From contig NZ_CP036269.1 in assembly GCF_007744675.1 (NCBI RefSeq), forward strand, positions 6,951,917 to 7,015,916: DNA of 64,000 nt, read 5' to 3'. The notes under the pieces were generated by a model that saw only the letters and a list, made by a program, of their open reading frames with translations, had not been told where the DNA came from and did no database searches. The DNA comes from Gimesia alba (GTDB taxonomy: Bacteria; Planctomycetota; Planctomycetia; Planctomycetales; Planctomycetaceae). Positions within the stretch are counted from its first letter, which is position 1; the number at the start of each line of letters is the position of its first letter. The position numbers and the translations under genes are program-made. Below, in pieces: positions 17,759-27,247 of this stretch.

Positions 17759-20539
17759 ATGGTCGTTTCCCGGCGTATATTATTTTGTTTGCTGCTGAAC
17801 TGTCTGATGGTCTTTCTCAATGTACCGTCAATCGTATTCTCAGCCGAGGCACCCGCGAAATCTTCGCCGTCTTCACATATCATTTATGAAGACGCAGTCC
17901 AGCCGATTTTTCAAAAACATTGTGTGAAATGTCATAGTGAGAAAAATCGCAAAGCCGAGTTCGATTTGAGTTCAACCGCCGGTCTCCTGAAAGGGGGCGA
18001 GTCGGGCGCAGGACTGGTCGCAGGCAAGCCGGACGAAAGTCTGCTGTATGAATACCTGCACGATGGTGCGATGCCTCCCGAAGGTTCGCCGCCGTTATCA
18101 AAACAGGAACTGAAAACCATTCATCAGTGGATTCAATCCGGTTTACACTTCAAAGAGAAACCACAATCAACAACTACGGCTGCCCTTTCACAACATGATG
18201 TGCTGCCGATTCTGTATCGTCGCTGTGCCATGTGTCACGGTCCCGAATACCAGGAGGGGGGCCTCGACGTTCGATCGAAAGCCAATATGCTGGCGGGAGG
18301 CAAAGCCGGGGCAGCCGTCATTAAGGGTAAACCGGACGAAAGTCTGCTGATCAAATACATTGTCGAAAAGACCTGTCCTCCCAAAGCGGAAATCAGCCGT
18401 GCCGGCATTGAACCGATGACAGCCGAAGAGCTGACCACTCTCAAAAGCTGGATTGCAGAGGGGCTCAACGAAGTCAACGAATCCGCGGAAATCAACCTGG
18501 CCCAGGACCCGCTGGTTTCCAAAGAAGACCGTCAGTTCTGGTCTTTCCAACCGCCGCAACAGGCGACGCCCCCCACGGTGCAGCATGCGGAGCTCGTCAA
18601 AAATCCGATCGATGCCTTTCTGCTCCGAAAACTGGAAGCACAGAACCTCTCGTATTCTCCCGAAGCAGACAAACGCACGCTCATCCGCCGCGCCACGTTC
18701 GCGTTAACAGGACTGCCGCCGACACCGGAAGAAGTCAGCGCGTTCCTTGCCGATAAGAGTGACCATGCCTATGAAACATTGATTGACCGACTCCTCGAAT
18801 CTCCCCGCTACGCCGAGAAGTGGGGTCGGTTCTGGCTGGATCTGGCCGGCTATGCCGACTCCGAAGGCAAACGCAGTGCTGATCTGATTCGCAAATACGC
18901 ATACCGTTATCGCGATTATGTGATCCGCTCGTTCGACGAGGATAAACCCTACGATGAGTTTCTCACCGAACAACTGGCGGGCGATGAACTCGTTGACTAT
19001 GCCGCTCCGAACAGTGCTACACCGGAAGTGATCGAAAAACTGGTTGCGACCGGCTTCCTTCGCATGGCCCCGGATGGGACTTCGGCCAATCCGGTGAACC
19101 GTGTTTCCGATCGGATGGAAGTCATCTCAGACGAAATCGATGTCCTCTTCCGCAGTGTATTCGGCTTAACCATGAACTGTGCTCGTTGCCACAGTCACAA
19201 ATACGATCCGATTCCGCAACGCGATTATTACCGTGTGATGGCCATCTTCAAAGGGGCCTATGATGAATACGACTGGATGACGCCGCAACCGTTCAGCAAT
19301 CAGTGGAAGCGGGCTCGCAGTCGTTTGTTGACGATCATTCCCGAAGAAGAACAACGGGCCATCGACGAGTTTAACGCGCCGATCGAAAAAGAGATTGCCG
19401 ACGTTGAAGCCAAACTCAAAGCCAAAAAAATTGAGAAGACAGAAAAGAAAAAGCTCGATAAGCAACTGAAAGCATTAAAAGGCAAGTTAAAAACACCCGA
19501 GATGATCCGCGCCTTATGGGATCGCGGCCGTCCTTCACCGACCTACATCTATCGCCGGGGCGATGAAAACCAGCCGACGCGACTCGTGGAACCGGGGCCG
19601 CCGTCTGCGATTGCCGACGGCATTTCACCATACCATGTCGAACCGATCAAACAGACAACCGAAAAAACGGGCCGCCGCCTGGCTTTTGCCCGCTGGCTGA
19701 CGCAGCCCGATCATCCACTGACCTCGCGCGTGATCGTGAATCGGGTCTGGAAAAAACATTTCGGCACCGGCATTGTCAAAAGTCTGGATAACTTTGGTGC
19801 GTTGGGAACGCCGCCCAGTCATCCGGAACTGCTCGACTGGCTGTCTGTCGATTTTGTAAAACAGGGCTGGCACTTTAAAAAACTACACCGCCTGATCATG
19901 ACGTCACAAGCCTATCGGCAGTCGTCTGCGATCACTCCGGAACACCAGAAGTCCGACCCCGAAAACCGGCTTCTCTCTCGAATGCCCCTGCGTCGGCTGG
20001 AAGCAGAAGAACTCCGCGATTCGTTGATCTTCACCGCCGGTCAGCTCGATGAAACCCGATTCGGAACACCCGCCGCTGTGGAAGTGCGACCGGATGGCCT
20101 CGTCACATCGAAGCGAAGCGAGCAGGGTTGGCGACGGAGTGTGTATGTCCGCCATCGTCGTAAGGAAATGCCCACGTTCCTGGAAGTCTTCGATCTGCCG
20201 CAGATGAACCCGAATTGCACGGTGCGTCAAAATTCGACCGTGGTCTCACAGCCTTTATTGCTGGTGAATAACAAACTCGTGCATGACCTCGCCGACCTGT
20301 TTGCCAAACAGGTGCGGGAACAAGCGGGTAACAATCCGGAAAAACAGATTGAAACCGCCTATCAGCTGGCTTTTCAACGCAGCCCTTCCCCTGGAGAGAC
20401 GGAGCTGGCATTAAGCTCGCTCAAACTGCTGGAGCAGCCTGCTGAGAAGGGGGAGCAGAAAGACAAAGCCGCCCCCGACGGCCTCACCGAATATTGCCAC
20501 GTTTTATTGAACTCCGCCGAATTTCTTTACATCGATTGA
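17759..20539 (+). CDS. PSCyt1-PSCyt1-DUF1549-DUF1553 secreted cytochrome-like protein
   Basis: A 926-residue exported protein with a signal peptide (1-28, cut near VFS-AE). Two tandem Planctomycete cytochrome C (PSCyt1) domains each carry a CxxCH haem motif, C55-V-K-C58-H59 and C156-A-M-C159-H160, with repeated 'KPDESLL' and 'MPP' or 'CPPK' segments. DUF1549 (PSCyt2) follows and contains a third CxxCH (C474-A-R-C477-H478). A Lys/Glu-rich linker (about 580-615) leads into DUF1553 (PSD1) near the C-terminus. These proteins are nearly always followed by a DUF1501 gene, as here seven bases downstream. A periplasmic redox role in polysaccharide breakdown is often proposed but not proven. The start was set at the signal peptide. 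Confidence 0.88.
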   Translation: MVVSRRILFCLLLNCLMVFLNVPSIVFSAEAPAKSSPSSHIIYEDAVQPIFQKHCVKCHSEKNRKAEFDLSSTAGLLKGGESGAGLVAGKPDESLLYEYLHDGAMPPEGSPPLSKQELKTIHQWIQSGLHFKEKPQSTTTAALSQHDVLPILYRRCAMCHGPEYQEGGLDVRSKANMLAGGKAGAAVIKGKPDESLLIKYIVEKTCPPKAEISRAGIEPMTAEELTTLKSWIAEGLNEVNESAEINLAQDPLVSKEDRQFWSFQPPQQATPPTVQHAELVKNPIDAFLLRKLEAQNLSYSPEADKRTLIRRATFALTGLPPTPEEVSAFLADKSDHAYETLIDRLLESPRYAEKWGRFWLDLAGYADSEGKRSADLIRKYAYRYRDYVIRSFDEDKPYDEFLTEQLAGDELVDYAAPNSATPEVIEKLVATGFLRMAPDGTSANPVNRVSDRMEVISDEIDVLFRSVFGLTMNCARCHSHKYDPIPQRDYYRVMAIFKGAYDEYDWMTPQPFSNQWKRARSRLLTIIPEEEQRAIDEFNAPIEKEIADVEAKLKAKKIEKTEKKKLDKQLKALKGKLKTPEMIRALWDRGRPSPTYIYRRGDENQPTRLVEPGPPSAIADGISPYHVEPIKQTTEKTGRRLAFARWLTQPDHPLTSRVIVNRVWKKHFGTGIVKSLDNFGALGTPPSHPELLDWLSVDFVKQGWHFKKLHRLIMTSQAYRQSSAITPEHQKSDPENRLLSRMPLRRLEAEELRDSLIFTAGQLDETRFGTPAAVEVRPDGLVTSKRSEQGWRRSVYVRHRRKEMPTFLEVFDLPQMNPNCTVRQNSTVVSQPLLLVNNKLVHDLADLFAKQVREQAGNNPEKQIETAYQLAFQRSPSPGETELALSSLKLLEQPAEKGEQKDKAAPDGLTEYCHVLLNSAEFLYID

Positions 20540-20546
20540 AACAACC

Positions 20547-22031
20547 ATGCCTGTTTTACCATCACACAATTCGCTGATGTCTGAAATCTCGCGTCGCAGT
20601 TTTTTCGACCGCATGACCGACGGACTATACGGCGTGGCGTTAACGTCGCTCATTGGCCAGCAAGCTTTACGAGCCGCCGAAAAGCAACCGTTTCACCCGG
20701 CCCCCATTCCCGAAAACCTGGCGCCCAAACGCCCGCATTTCACGCCGCGTGCGACATCGGTGATTCATCTCTGTATGCAGGGGGGCCCGAGTCAGGTCGA
20801 TCTGTTTGATCCCAAGCCGGCTCTGAAAAAGTTTCATGGAAAAACCGCGCCCCGCGAATTGACGGGCAATGCGGTTTTCGAAAAAGACCGGACCGGCAAG
20901 TTGATGCAGAGTCCGTTTGAATTCAAGCAGCATGGAAAAGCGGGAGCTTGGGTTTCTGACGCACTGCCGCATCTCGCACAGGAAGTCGACGAGATGACCA
21001 TCGTCCGTTCGATGTATAATGTGCACCCTAATCACGAGCCCGCCATTTATAAAATGCAGTCCGGTCAGACGTTCCCCGGCCATCCGGTATTCGGCTCCTG
21101 GATTACTTATGGACTGGGCAATGAAAATCAGAACCTGCCCGCGTATGTTGTACTGGCCGACCCCAGTAACCGCCTGCCGACGAACAACGTGGATAACTGG
21201 ATGTCCGGCTATCTTTCGCCCCTGTATCAGGGAACCCGCATGAAAGCCACCGGCTCGCCGCTGCTGAATCTGGCCCCCGATTATGCGAGCGTCGATCAGG
21301 TCGCCCGCACCAAACAGGACTTGCTCAAACAGCTCGACCGACTGCATCAGAAACAGCGCCCCGGCCAGATGGAACTCGAAGCCCGTATCCAAAACTACGA
21401 GATGGCGGCCAACATGCAGCTCGAAGCCACCGAGACACTCGATATTTCACAGGAGACACCGGAAACGCTGGCGATGTACGGCATTGATGAGAAAGAGACT
21501 GACAGCTTCGGCCGCCGTTGTCTATTAGCCCGCCGCCTGGTTGAAAACGGCGTCCGCTTCGTGCAGCTCTACACCCGCGGCCAGATCTGGGACAATCATT
21601 CCAATATCAATAAATCACTTCGCACCGCCTGCGGGCAGACCGATCTTCCAATTGCCGGTCTGCTGAAAGATCTTCGTCAGCGCGGTTTACTGGATAATAC
21701 TCTGGTCCTCTGGGGCGGTGAATTCGGTCGGCTGCCGACCGCACAGATCACCTCCGCAGCCAAGATGAACGTCGCGGGACGTGATCATGGCCCCTATGGT
21801 TTCTCAGCCTGGATGGCTGGTGGCGGCGTCAAACGGGGCCTCGTCTACGGCAACACCGATGAAGTCGGCTACGCGTCGGTCGAGAATCGCGTCAGCATTC
21901 AGGACTGGCACGCGACCATCCTGCACCTGCTCGGCATGGATCACGAAAAGCTGGTTTACGAACGCAACGGCCTGGGAGAACGCCTGACGCATCAGTTCCC
22001 AACCCGCGTCGTGCACGATATCATCGCCTGA
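20547..22031 (+). CDS. DUF1501 protein, partner of the PSCyt1-DUF1549 protein
   Basis: A 494-residue DUF1501 protein. The twin-arginine motif SRRSFFDR is at 15-22 and is followed by a weakly hydrophobic segment. An alternative ATG at 20577 would put the twin arginine closer to the N-terminus, and neither start has a clear ribosome-binding site. Family motifs are 'MQGGPSQVDLFDPKP', 'VRSMYNVHPNHEPA', 'WDNHSN' and 'LWGGEFGRLPTAQ'. It starts seven bases after the upstream gene and is surely cotranscribed. Confidence 0.88.
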   Translation: MPVLPSHNSLMSEISRRSFFDRMTDGLYGVALTSLIGQQALRAAEKQPFHPAPIPENLAPKRPHFTPRATSVIHLCMQGGPSQVDLFDPKPALKKFHGKTAPRELTGNAVFEKDRTGKLMQSPFEFKQHGKAGAWVSDALPHLAQEVDEMTIVRSMYNVHPNHEPAIYKMQSGQTFPGHPVFGSWITYGLGNENQNLPAYVVLADPSNRLPTNNVDNWMSGYLSPLYQGTRMKATGSPLLNLAPDYASVDQVARTKQDLLKQLDRLHQKQRPGQMELEARIQNYEMAANMQLEATETLDISQETPETLAMYGIDEKETDSFGRRCLLARRLVENGVRFVQLYTRGQIWDNHSNINKSLRTACGQTDLPIAGLLKDLRQRGLLDNTLVLWGGEFGRLPTAQITSAAKMNVAGRDHGPYGFSAWMAGGGVKRGLVYGNTDEVGYASVENRVSIQDWHATILHLLGMDHEKLVYERNGLGERLTHQFPTRVVHDIIA

Positions 22032-22396
22032 TTCTGAACCAGGTAGTGTTATTGTATCGTTCTATGCGTGATCGTGATTCAGACGCCTTCAACGTTTAGC
22101 TGGAAAGAATTAACAGTGGCCGATGTTTTCTGTCACCCCCAATTTTCAGGAACTTTGACCGCACAATAGACTCATTAGCCGCAGGGCGTTAGCCCCGGTT
22201 CACATACTTTTAACAGGTTAATGCAAGCTAAGAGACACTAACTGGCACCTCCTGTGCGTGGTTTATGAAATTCTCTTTAAGTTGTGCCCGCATTCACGAG
22301 AACCGGTCAGACCCGCTTGGTTTTCGTTTCGCTCTGTGTCATGATGAGCGTTGAAAAATCATCCCCGCGTCACTGTATCAAGAGATTGCTCCCCAG
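22032..22396. other. Intergenic region with a solo repeat-like motif
   Basis: No gene is seen. At 22178-22203 the sequence GCCGCAGGGCGTTAGCCCCG resembles one arm of the palindromic elements at 5.9 and 16.1 kb in its core (GGCGTTAGCC versus GGCGCTAGCC), but no second arm is present. The rest shows no clear signal; the promoter of the next gene is probably near 22300-22380. Confidence 0.35.
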
Positions 22397-23212
22397 ATGA
22401 AACTGCTCACTCTGATCCTTGCCTATTGTCTGCTACTCAACTCACTCACTGCCACTGAAGACCAGAAAGCGACTTCATTTCTCAACAACGGCGTCACCGC
22501 CCATCGCGGCAATTCCAGCGCGTATCCCGAGAACACGTTGCCCGCTTTTGAAAGTGGCATCGCAGTCGGCGCGGACTGGCTCGAACTCGACATCTTTCTC
22601 ACCAAAGACGGCAAGATCGTTGTCACGCACGACAAAACCACCCAGCGGGTCGGCGACAAAAATTTGACGATTGCAGACTCGACTTACGCCGAACTGAAAA
22701 CCGTCGATGTCGCGTCCGACTTCCGCAAACGGCACCAGAAAACAAAACCGGAATGTCCGCCCCAACAGATGCCGCTTCTGGAAGACGTTTTAAAACTGGT
22801 CAAACGGCAACACCGCACCCGCGTCTCTCTCCAGCCCAAAGCCGACTGCGTCAAAGAAGCGGTCGCACTGGTGAAACAGCTCAAAATGGAACCCTGGGTC
22901 GGCTTCAATGACGGCAACCTGACTTATATGACGCAGGTAAAACAACTGGCCCCCGCGATTCCCGTCTTCTGGGACCGGGGCGCCGAAACCGACATCGACG
23001 CCGACATTAAAATCGCCAAACAACGCGGCTTCGAAGCCCTCGTCCTGAACTATCAGGGCATCACCCCGGAGAAGATTCAAAAAATCAAAGCCGCCGGCCT
23101 CGAACCAGGCGCCTGGACCGTCAACAATCCAAAGTTGATGCAACAACTCCTCAATCAGGGCATCGAACGCATCTACACCGACGATCCCCGCTTGTTGCTC
23201 AAGTTGAAATAA
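22397..23212 (+). CDS. Secreted glycerophosphodiester phosphodiesterase
   Basis: A 271-residue GDPD-family enzyme with a signal peptide (1-20). The catalytic signature is present: 'TAHRGN' (His and Arg) and 'YPENTLPAF' (Glu) followed by 'LELDIFLTKDGKIVVTHD', with the Glu/Asp metal ligands and second His. The C-terminal 'GAWTVNNPKLMQQLLNQGIERIYTDDP' is the classic end of the family's TIM barrel. It would hydrolyse glycerophosphodiesters to glycerol 3-phosphate and an alcohol outside the cytoplasm. It appears to be a single gene with its own promoter. Confidence 0.9.
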   Translation: MKLLTLILAYCLLLNSLTATEDQKATSFLNNGVTAHRGNSSAYPENTLPAFESGIAVGADWLELDIFLTKDGKIVVTHDKTTQRVGDKNLTIADSTYAELKTVDVASDFRKRHQKTKPECPPQQMPLLEDVLKLVKRQHRTRVSLQPKADCVKEAVALVKQLKMEPWVGFNDGNLTYMTQVKQLAPAIPVFWDRGAETDIDADIKIAKQRGFEALVLNYQGITPEKIQKIKAAGLEPGAWTVNNPKLMQQLLNQGIERIYTDDPRLLLKLK

Positions 23213-23302
23213 ACTCATCGTCAGAGTATTTTCGTCTCCATCGACTCATGAAATCGTTCTTTGCGCATACTTGCATTCGAGATACAACCGGGACAGATCA
23301 GC

Positions 23303-25015
23303 ATGGCCAAAAAGAAATCGGCGCCACGAAAAAAACAAACCAGTAAAAAGAAACGCCCTCAGGCAATCAATCCTTTTACGGGCGAACCGATGGATACCAT
23401 CGACTGGGGCGATGTGTTTGAACTGGTTGAGAAAAATAAAACGCGCGCGTTGAAGAATCTGTTCGAAGACGGCATGACCTTCGAGGAATTCCAGAATACG
23501 TATTGGGGACGTCTGGAAGACAACGAATACCTGCATCGTGCAGCCGAGCAGGGGAGTCTGCCGATGGTCAAGCTGCTGATTGAACAGGGAGCCGACCCGG
23601 ACGAACTGGATGAGGTCTATCAGACGCCACTCGAAAGAGCATTTCTGGCGAAGAAAAAACAGGTCGCGAAATATCTGTTTGAACGGACCCAGTCAGAGAC
23701 TGCAAAACAACTGGTAGAAGACACACTGTATCCCAGCCGAAAACCAGGCCGCAGCTTGCCCAAAATTGATCCAGAATTGAAACAGGCGATCGAGGAAAAA
23801 TCTCTAAAAACAGTGCGGGCCTTGATCAAAAAAGGAGTGCCGGTCAATGCCAAGTTTAAAACAGAATATAAGAGCGACAGCACTCCATTGGAACTCGCTG
23901 TAGACCTCAACGCATTGAAAATTGCTGAGGCATTATTAAGTGCGGGAGCAAATCCAAATCCAATACTAAAAGAAGCCCATCCCCTGGCGACAGCCCTGTT
24001 CAGGAAGTCTCCTAAGATGATGTCTCTCCTGCTCGAACATGGCGCCGACCCGAATCGGCCCGGCGATCTGAAAAAAACCTGCTTAATGGACGCCGTGGAT
24101 CGCGAAGAGATGCAGTTCATCAATCTCTTACTGGAGGCAGGCACTGACCTGAATTTGCGAGATGCGGAAGGACGTCAGGCGATTCATTTTGGGGGTTTCT
24201 TAAAATCTCATCGATATGATTCCCAAAAAGAGAAGAAAAAACTGCTTCACTCAGCGAACGTAACAATGCGGCTCATCGAAGCAGGTGCCAATCTGCAGGC
24301 AGAAACGGAAAGTGGTAGTACCAAACTAATGAAGCTTTACAGCGAGCCTCGCTGGGGCGATAAGCATCAACGCTACCTGGACTTTAAAGCAGCAATCACT
24401 GAGGCTGGTGTGCTCGACACCAGAATTGATGATCTGCTGGGTCTGGTAAGACAGAATAAAATCACAGAGGTCAGGAAGCTGATCAAAGAGGGAGTGAATG
24501 TGAATCATCGGGGCGATCTGCTCCCTTTTGCCGGCCAGGTCACTCCGCTGGCAATGGCGGTCATGTGTGGTCATCACAAGCTGGCAGAATTACTGATCAA
24601 ATCGGGTGCGAATCTGGATGCCATATCTACATCATTCCGCTTTGGCGTGGAGGATCCGAATGCCGAGGAACCCAGACCTTATAATCTGATGGAGGAAGAT
24701 CCACACTACTTCGGACACGGTTTAACCTGGGTAAGACCGTTAGGAGTCGCAGTCTGGAAGAATGATCCTGAAATGATCCAAATTCTGGCCGAAGCAAATG
24801 CCTCATTGATGCTGGATGCAGGTCAGGGAGGAGCCCCCTTGGTCTGGGCAATCGATCTCGCACATCTTGAGTCTGTTCAAGCTTTACTCAATGCAGGCGC
24901 GAACCCCTACAAGTCCAAGAGTAGTGGTGCTGACGCTGTGTTTTATGCCAATCTGGATCACACTCATCCCAAAATCAAAAAGCTGGTCAACCAGGCAGCG
25001 AAGAAGTTTGAATGA
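23303..25015 (+). CDS. Ankyrin-repeat protein
   Basis: A 570-residue protein; ATG 23303 is chosen over an upstream in-frame start that would add only low-quality sequence. It has a Lys-rich N-terminus (MAKKKSAPRKKQ) and no signal peptide. Ankyrin repeats are recognisable by 'LLIEQGADPDELDEVYQTPLERA', 'ALLSAGANPNP', 'LLLEHGADPNRPGD', 'LLLEAGTDLNLRDAEGRQAIH', 'LIKSGANLDA' and 'LLNAGANPYKSK' units in several groups along the protein. A cytoplasmic protein-binding role is likely. It opens the accessory stretch and is followed by a hairpin and two genes of unknown function. Confidence 0.85.
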   Translation: MAKKKSAPRKKQTSKKKRPQAINPFTGEPMDTIDWGDVFELVEKNKTRALKNLFEDGMTFEEFQNTYWGRLEDNEYLHRAAEQGSLPMVKLLIEQGADPDELDEVYQTPLERAFLAKKKQVAKYLFERTQSETAKQLVEDTLYPSRKPGRSLPKIDPELKQAIEEKSLKTVRALIKKGVPVNAKFKTEYKSDSTPLELAVDLNALKIAEALLSAGANPNPILKEAHPLATALFRKSPKMMSLLLEHGADPNRPGDLKKTCLMDAVDREEMQFINLLLEAGTDLNLRDAEGRQAIHFGGFLKSHRYDSQKEKKKLLHSANVTMRLIEAGANLQAETESGSTKLMKLYSEPRWGDKHQRYLDFKAAITEAGVLDTRIDDLLGLVRQNKITEVRKLIKEGVNVNHRGDLLPFAGQVTPLAMAVMCGHHKLAELLIKSGANLDAISTSFRFGVEDPNAEEPRPYNLMEEDPHYFGHGLTWVRPLGVAVWKNDPEMIQILAEANASLMLDAGQGGAPLVWAIDLAHLESVQALLNAGANPYKSKSSGADAVFYANLDHTHPKIKKLVNQAAKKFE

Positions 25016-25117
25016 AAACCTTTAAGATCACCTAAGTTAAAACAGAAATCGAATTCGAAAATCCAATAAACTATTTCAATCTCTGGCCGAAAGTATTGCG
25101 TTCTTATAAAGAGTTCC

Positions 25118-25144
25118 ATTATCAGTCGTAAGCAGACTGATAAT
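25118..25144 (+). terminator. Hairpin after the ankyrin gene
   Basis: ATTATCAGTC (25118-25127) pairs perfectly with GACTGATAAT (25135-25144) across a 7-base loop. There is no clear T-tract on either strand, so its role as a terminator is uncertain. Confidence 0.4.
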
Positions 25145-25185
25145 GTTCCAGTTACATTGTCTATTCTTAGTCATTGGTGAATCGA

Positions 25186-25767
25186 ATGATGAGCGGAGCC
25201 AGTTTTTCGACAAAATTAATTTGTATCCTCGTTTTTTCTTTATATGCAACAGGGTTGGTTGCAGACCTATTTATTTGCTCTCCCGAACATGTCATGAAGT
25301 TTATTATCATCGGTTTTCTCTTGACGATTGTGTGTAACGCTGGGCAGTTGAATAAATATTCAAAGCCAGAACGAAACATTTCCGGCCTCAGTCTATTCGC
25401 AATACTGACTTTTCTGTTCATTGGAGTTACGATTGGCGTCATCCCTCTGATTTTTGATTTAAACCTGGGCAGCCCTGTCAGAGAAACAGGTCTTTTGCTT
25501 GAACAGGCGCCTTACAGGATAACATACAAACACGAAGGGCAGATCGTGGTACCCCCTTTCACATATTACATCAATTCCCTCTGTATATTGATGGGACTTT
25601 ACTGTTGCTTTACATGCATATCCGTTTTTGCATGGAACGAAGCAAATAGAAATCGGCAGAAAAAACAGAAGGAAAAAGAAAAGCGAGATCAAAAATACGC
25701 ATTAAGAAAACAAAGAAGAGCCGAAGCTCGTCGTCAACAGGCTGAAAATATACAGGAACACTCATGA
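25186..25767 (+). CDS. Small multi-pass membrane protein of unknown function
   Basis: A 193-residue protein from ATG 25186; a second ATG directly follows it, and a TTG 12 bases upstream is less likely. Four hydrophobic segments are visible (about residues 8-27, 34-50, 65-85 and 121-140). A highly charged Lys/Arg/Gln/Glu-rich C-terminal tail follows (about 150-193) and would form a helix or coiled coil in the cytoplasm. I do not recognise the family. Its stop codon overlaps the next start (ATGA at 25764-25767), so the two are translationally coupled and probably act together. Confidence 0.6.
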   Translation: MMSGASFSTKLICILVFSLYATGLVADLFICSPEHVMKFIIIGFLLTIVCNAGQLNKYSKPERNISGLSLFAILTFLFIGVTIGVIPLIFDLNLGSPVRETGLLLEQAPYRITYKHEGQIVVPPFTYYINSLCILMGLYCCFTCISVFAWNEANRNRQKKQKEKEKRDQKYALRKQRRAEARRQQAENIQEHS

Positions 25768-27095
25768 CAACCCCACTCGATCAACTCAACTTCGGTCCGC
25801 ACAATGAAGACGTGCAGGAAGTGATTGCCTTCGTGCAGTCGGGGAAGCTCCTGTCGATTCCCTTCGACCAGCAGCTTGCAGAAACATCCGGTTACAAGAT
25901 TAAGCAGATTCATACATTCGAAGAGATCGACCTGTATCGGAAATCATTGAATGATTGCATGGATAATTACGAACCGTATATCAAACGCGCGGACTGGGAC
26001 GACCTTTTACGTAATGACATCGGTAAAATGATGAATTACGGAGATACAACCGAAAAATTTAAAAATATTGAGGAGCTAGATAGTTCTCTGACTTCCCAGT
26101 TCGATCAGCTCTGGAAGCAGTTCTTTATCCTGGTGAATGACCAGCTCAAAGGAATCCTGACTAAGGATGAGTCCGATATCATTGCCGATGACCTGTATAT
26201 GGTCTGTAAATGCAGGGCCCTTTTCGGCAAGGACAAATCGTTCCGGCACGAAACGCTGTTTCCCATCTATCAGGCGGGCGGTTATCCCTGTGGCTGGGAG
26301 GGCGCATTTCCGCGAGGGCAAGTGGCGGTCTTTGTCCCCGATCCCAATATTCCCTGCCGGTTTCCCGAAAAGGAAAAACCGCGCGTTTTTGAAAACCTGG
26401 AAGAGTGGAAATCAGCAGGGGAGGAAGAACCGGAGTTGGTTCGCTCGCAAAAACCGTTCAGTTCGGACCAGCCCCAACTCTGGCACGGAATTACTTCACT
26501 GGAGGGTGAGTATGCTTACGCTGCGATTGACGAACACATTCAATTCGCTCTGGGATTTTCACTGGAGACACTCTGGCCTGATACAGTGGAACAAAGAGAA
26601 AACGAATTAGATGCTGCCTGGGGGGATATTGCAGGAGAGCCGATCCCTTTGCCAGAACGGTTTCTTTTAACACTGATGCTTAAGGGAATTGAACGTACTT
26701 ATCTTATTTCGTATCCAGACACTCAGAACACATTAGAACTGGTTCAAGAGATTGTCGAAATGAACGAGACCGGCGGCTTTTTCTTTGAGGTCAGCAATCA
26801 GAATCAAACCGTCCGCTTTTTTCATTACGACGAATATGGCATGTGCGATGAAAAACTGGAAGTAGATGCCGATGGAATCCAATTTGAATCCGAGGTCCGA
26901 GATCTGGAAATTCCACTTGAGCAGGAAAACCTGTTTGAGATTGTCAACAACTGTTTCGAGTATCACGGGCTCTTTGATCTGATGTTGAACTACGATGCCT
27001 TGATCACCGGCCCCGACGAGCAGGGCCTTTCAACCGCCACGCTCAAGCGGATGCCCGAGCTCAAGTATGAAATCGATATTTTGAATCTCGATTGA
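25764..27095 (+). CDS. Protein of unknown function coupled to a membrane protein
   Basis: A 443-residue protein with no signal peptide or membrane segment. It is acidic and rich in Trp, Tyr and Phe. Segments such as 'YQAGGYPCGWEGAFPRGQVAVFVPDPN' (about 171-197) and 'YLISYPDTQNTLELVQEIVEMNETGGFFFEVSNQNQTVRFFHYDEYG' show it is a real globular protein, but I know no family for it. Its start overlaps the stop of the four-helix membrane protein upstream, which suggests a cytoplasmic partner. Its position in an accessory stretch with ankyrin and decaying genes recalls toxin-immunity neighbourhoods, but nothing in it identifies a toxin or an immunity protein. Confidence 0.6.
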   Translation: MTTPLDQLNFGPHNEDVQEVIAFVQSGKLLSIPFDQQLAETSGYKIKQIHTFEEIDLYRKSLNDCMDNYEPYIKRADWDDLLRNDIGKMMNYGDTTEKFKNIEELDSSLTSQFDQLWKQFFILVNDQLKGILTKDESDIIADDLYMVCKCRALFGKDKSFRHETLFPIYQAGGYPCGWEGAFPRGQVAVFVPDPNIPCRFPEKEKPRVFENLEEWKSAGEEEPELVRSQKPFSSDQPQLWHGITSLEGEYAYAAIDEHIQFALGFSLETLWPDTVEQRENELDAAWGDIAGEPIPLPERFLLTLMLKGIERTYLISYPDTQNTLELVQEIVEMNETGGFFFEVSNQNQTVRFFHYDEYGMCDEKLEVDADGIQFESEVRDLEIPLEQENLFEIVNNCFEYHGLFDLMLNYDALITGPDEQGLSTATLKRMPELKYEIDILNLD

Positions 27096-27247
27096 ACTCC
27101 ATGCCGTCTACAAGAGATAAATTCCCGTCCTGAGCTCCCATACTCATTCGTGTCGTTTCGTGTGTTTTCATGGTAGAAATTTCCCTCTACCTGCTGTTGG
27201 ATTTTCAGATTGTGCCACTGGTGGCGATTGATAGAATCTGGCTTGGT

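Noticed and set aside
20667-21392. 241-codon open frame opposite the DUF1501 gene
   Set aside because: Antisense shadow; the plus-strand frame has all family motifs.
22178-22203. Third full copy of the palindromic element
   Set aside because: Only one arm-like segment with an imperfect core is present, with no complementary arm within 100 bases, so it is mentioned only as a possible relative.
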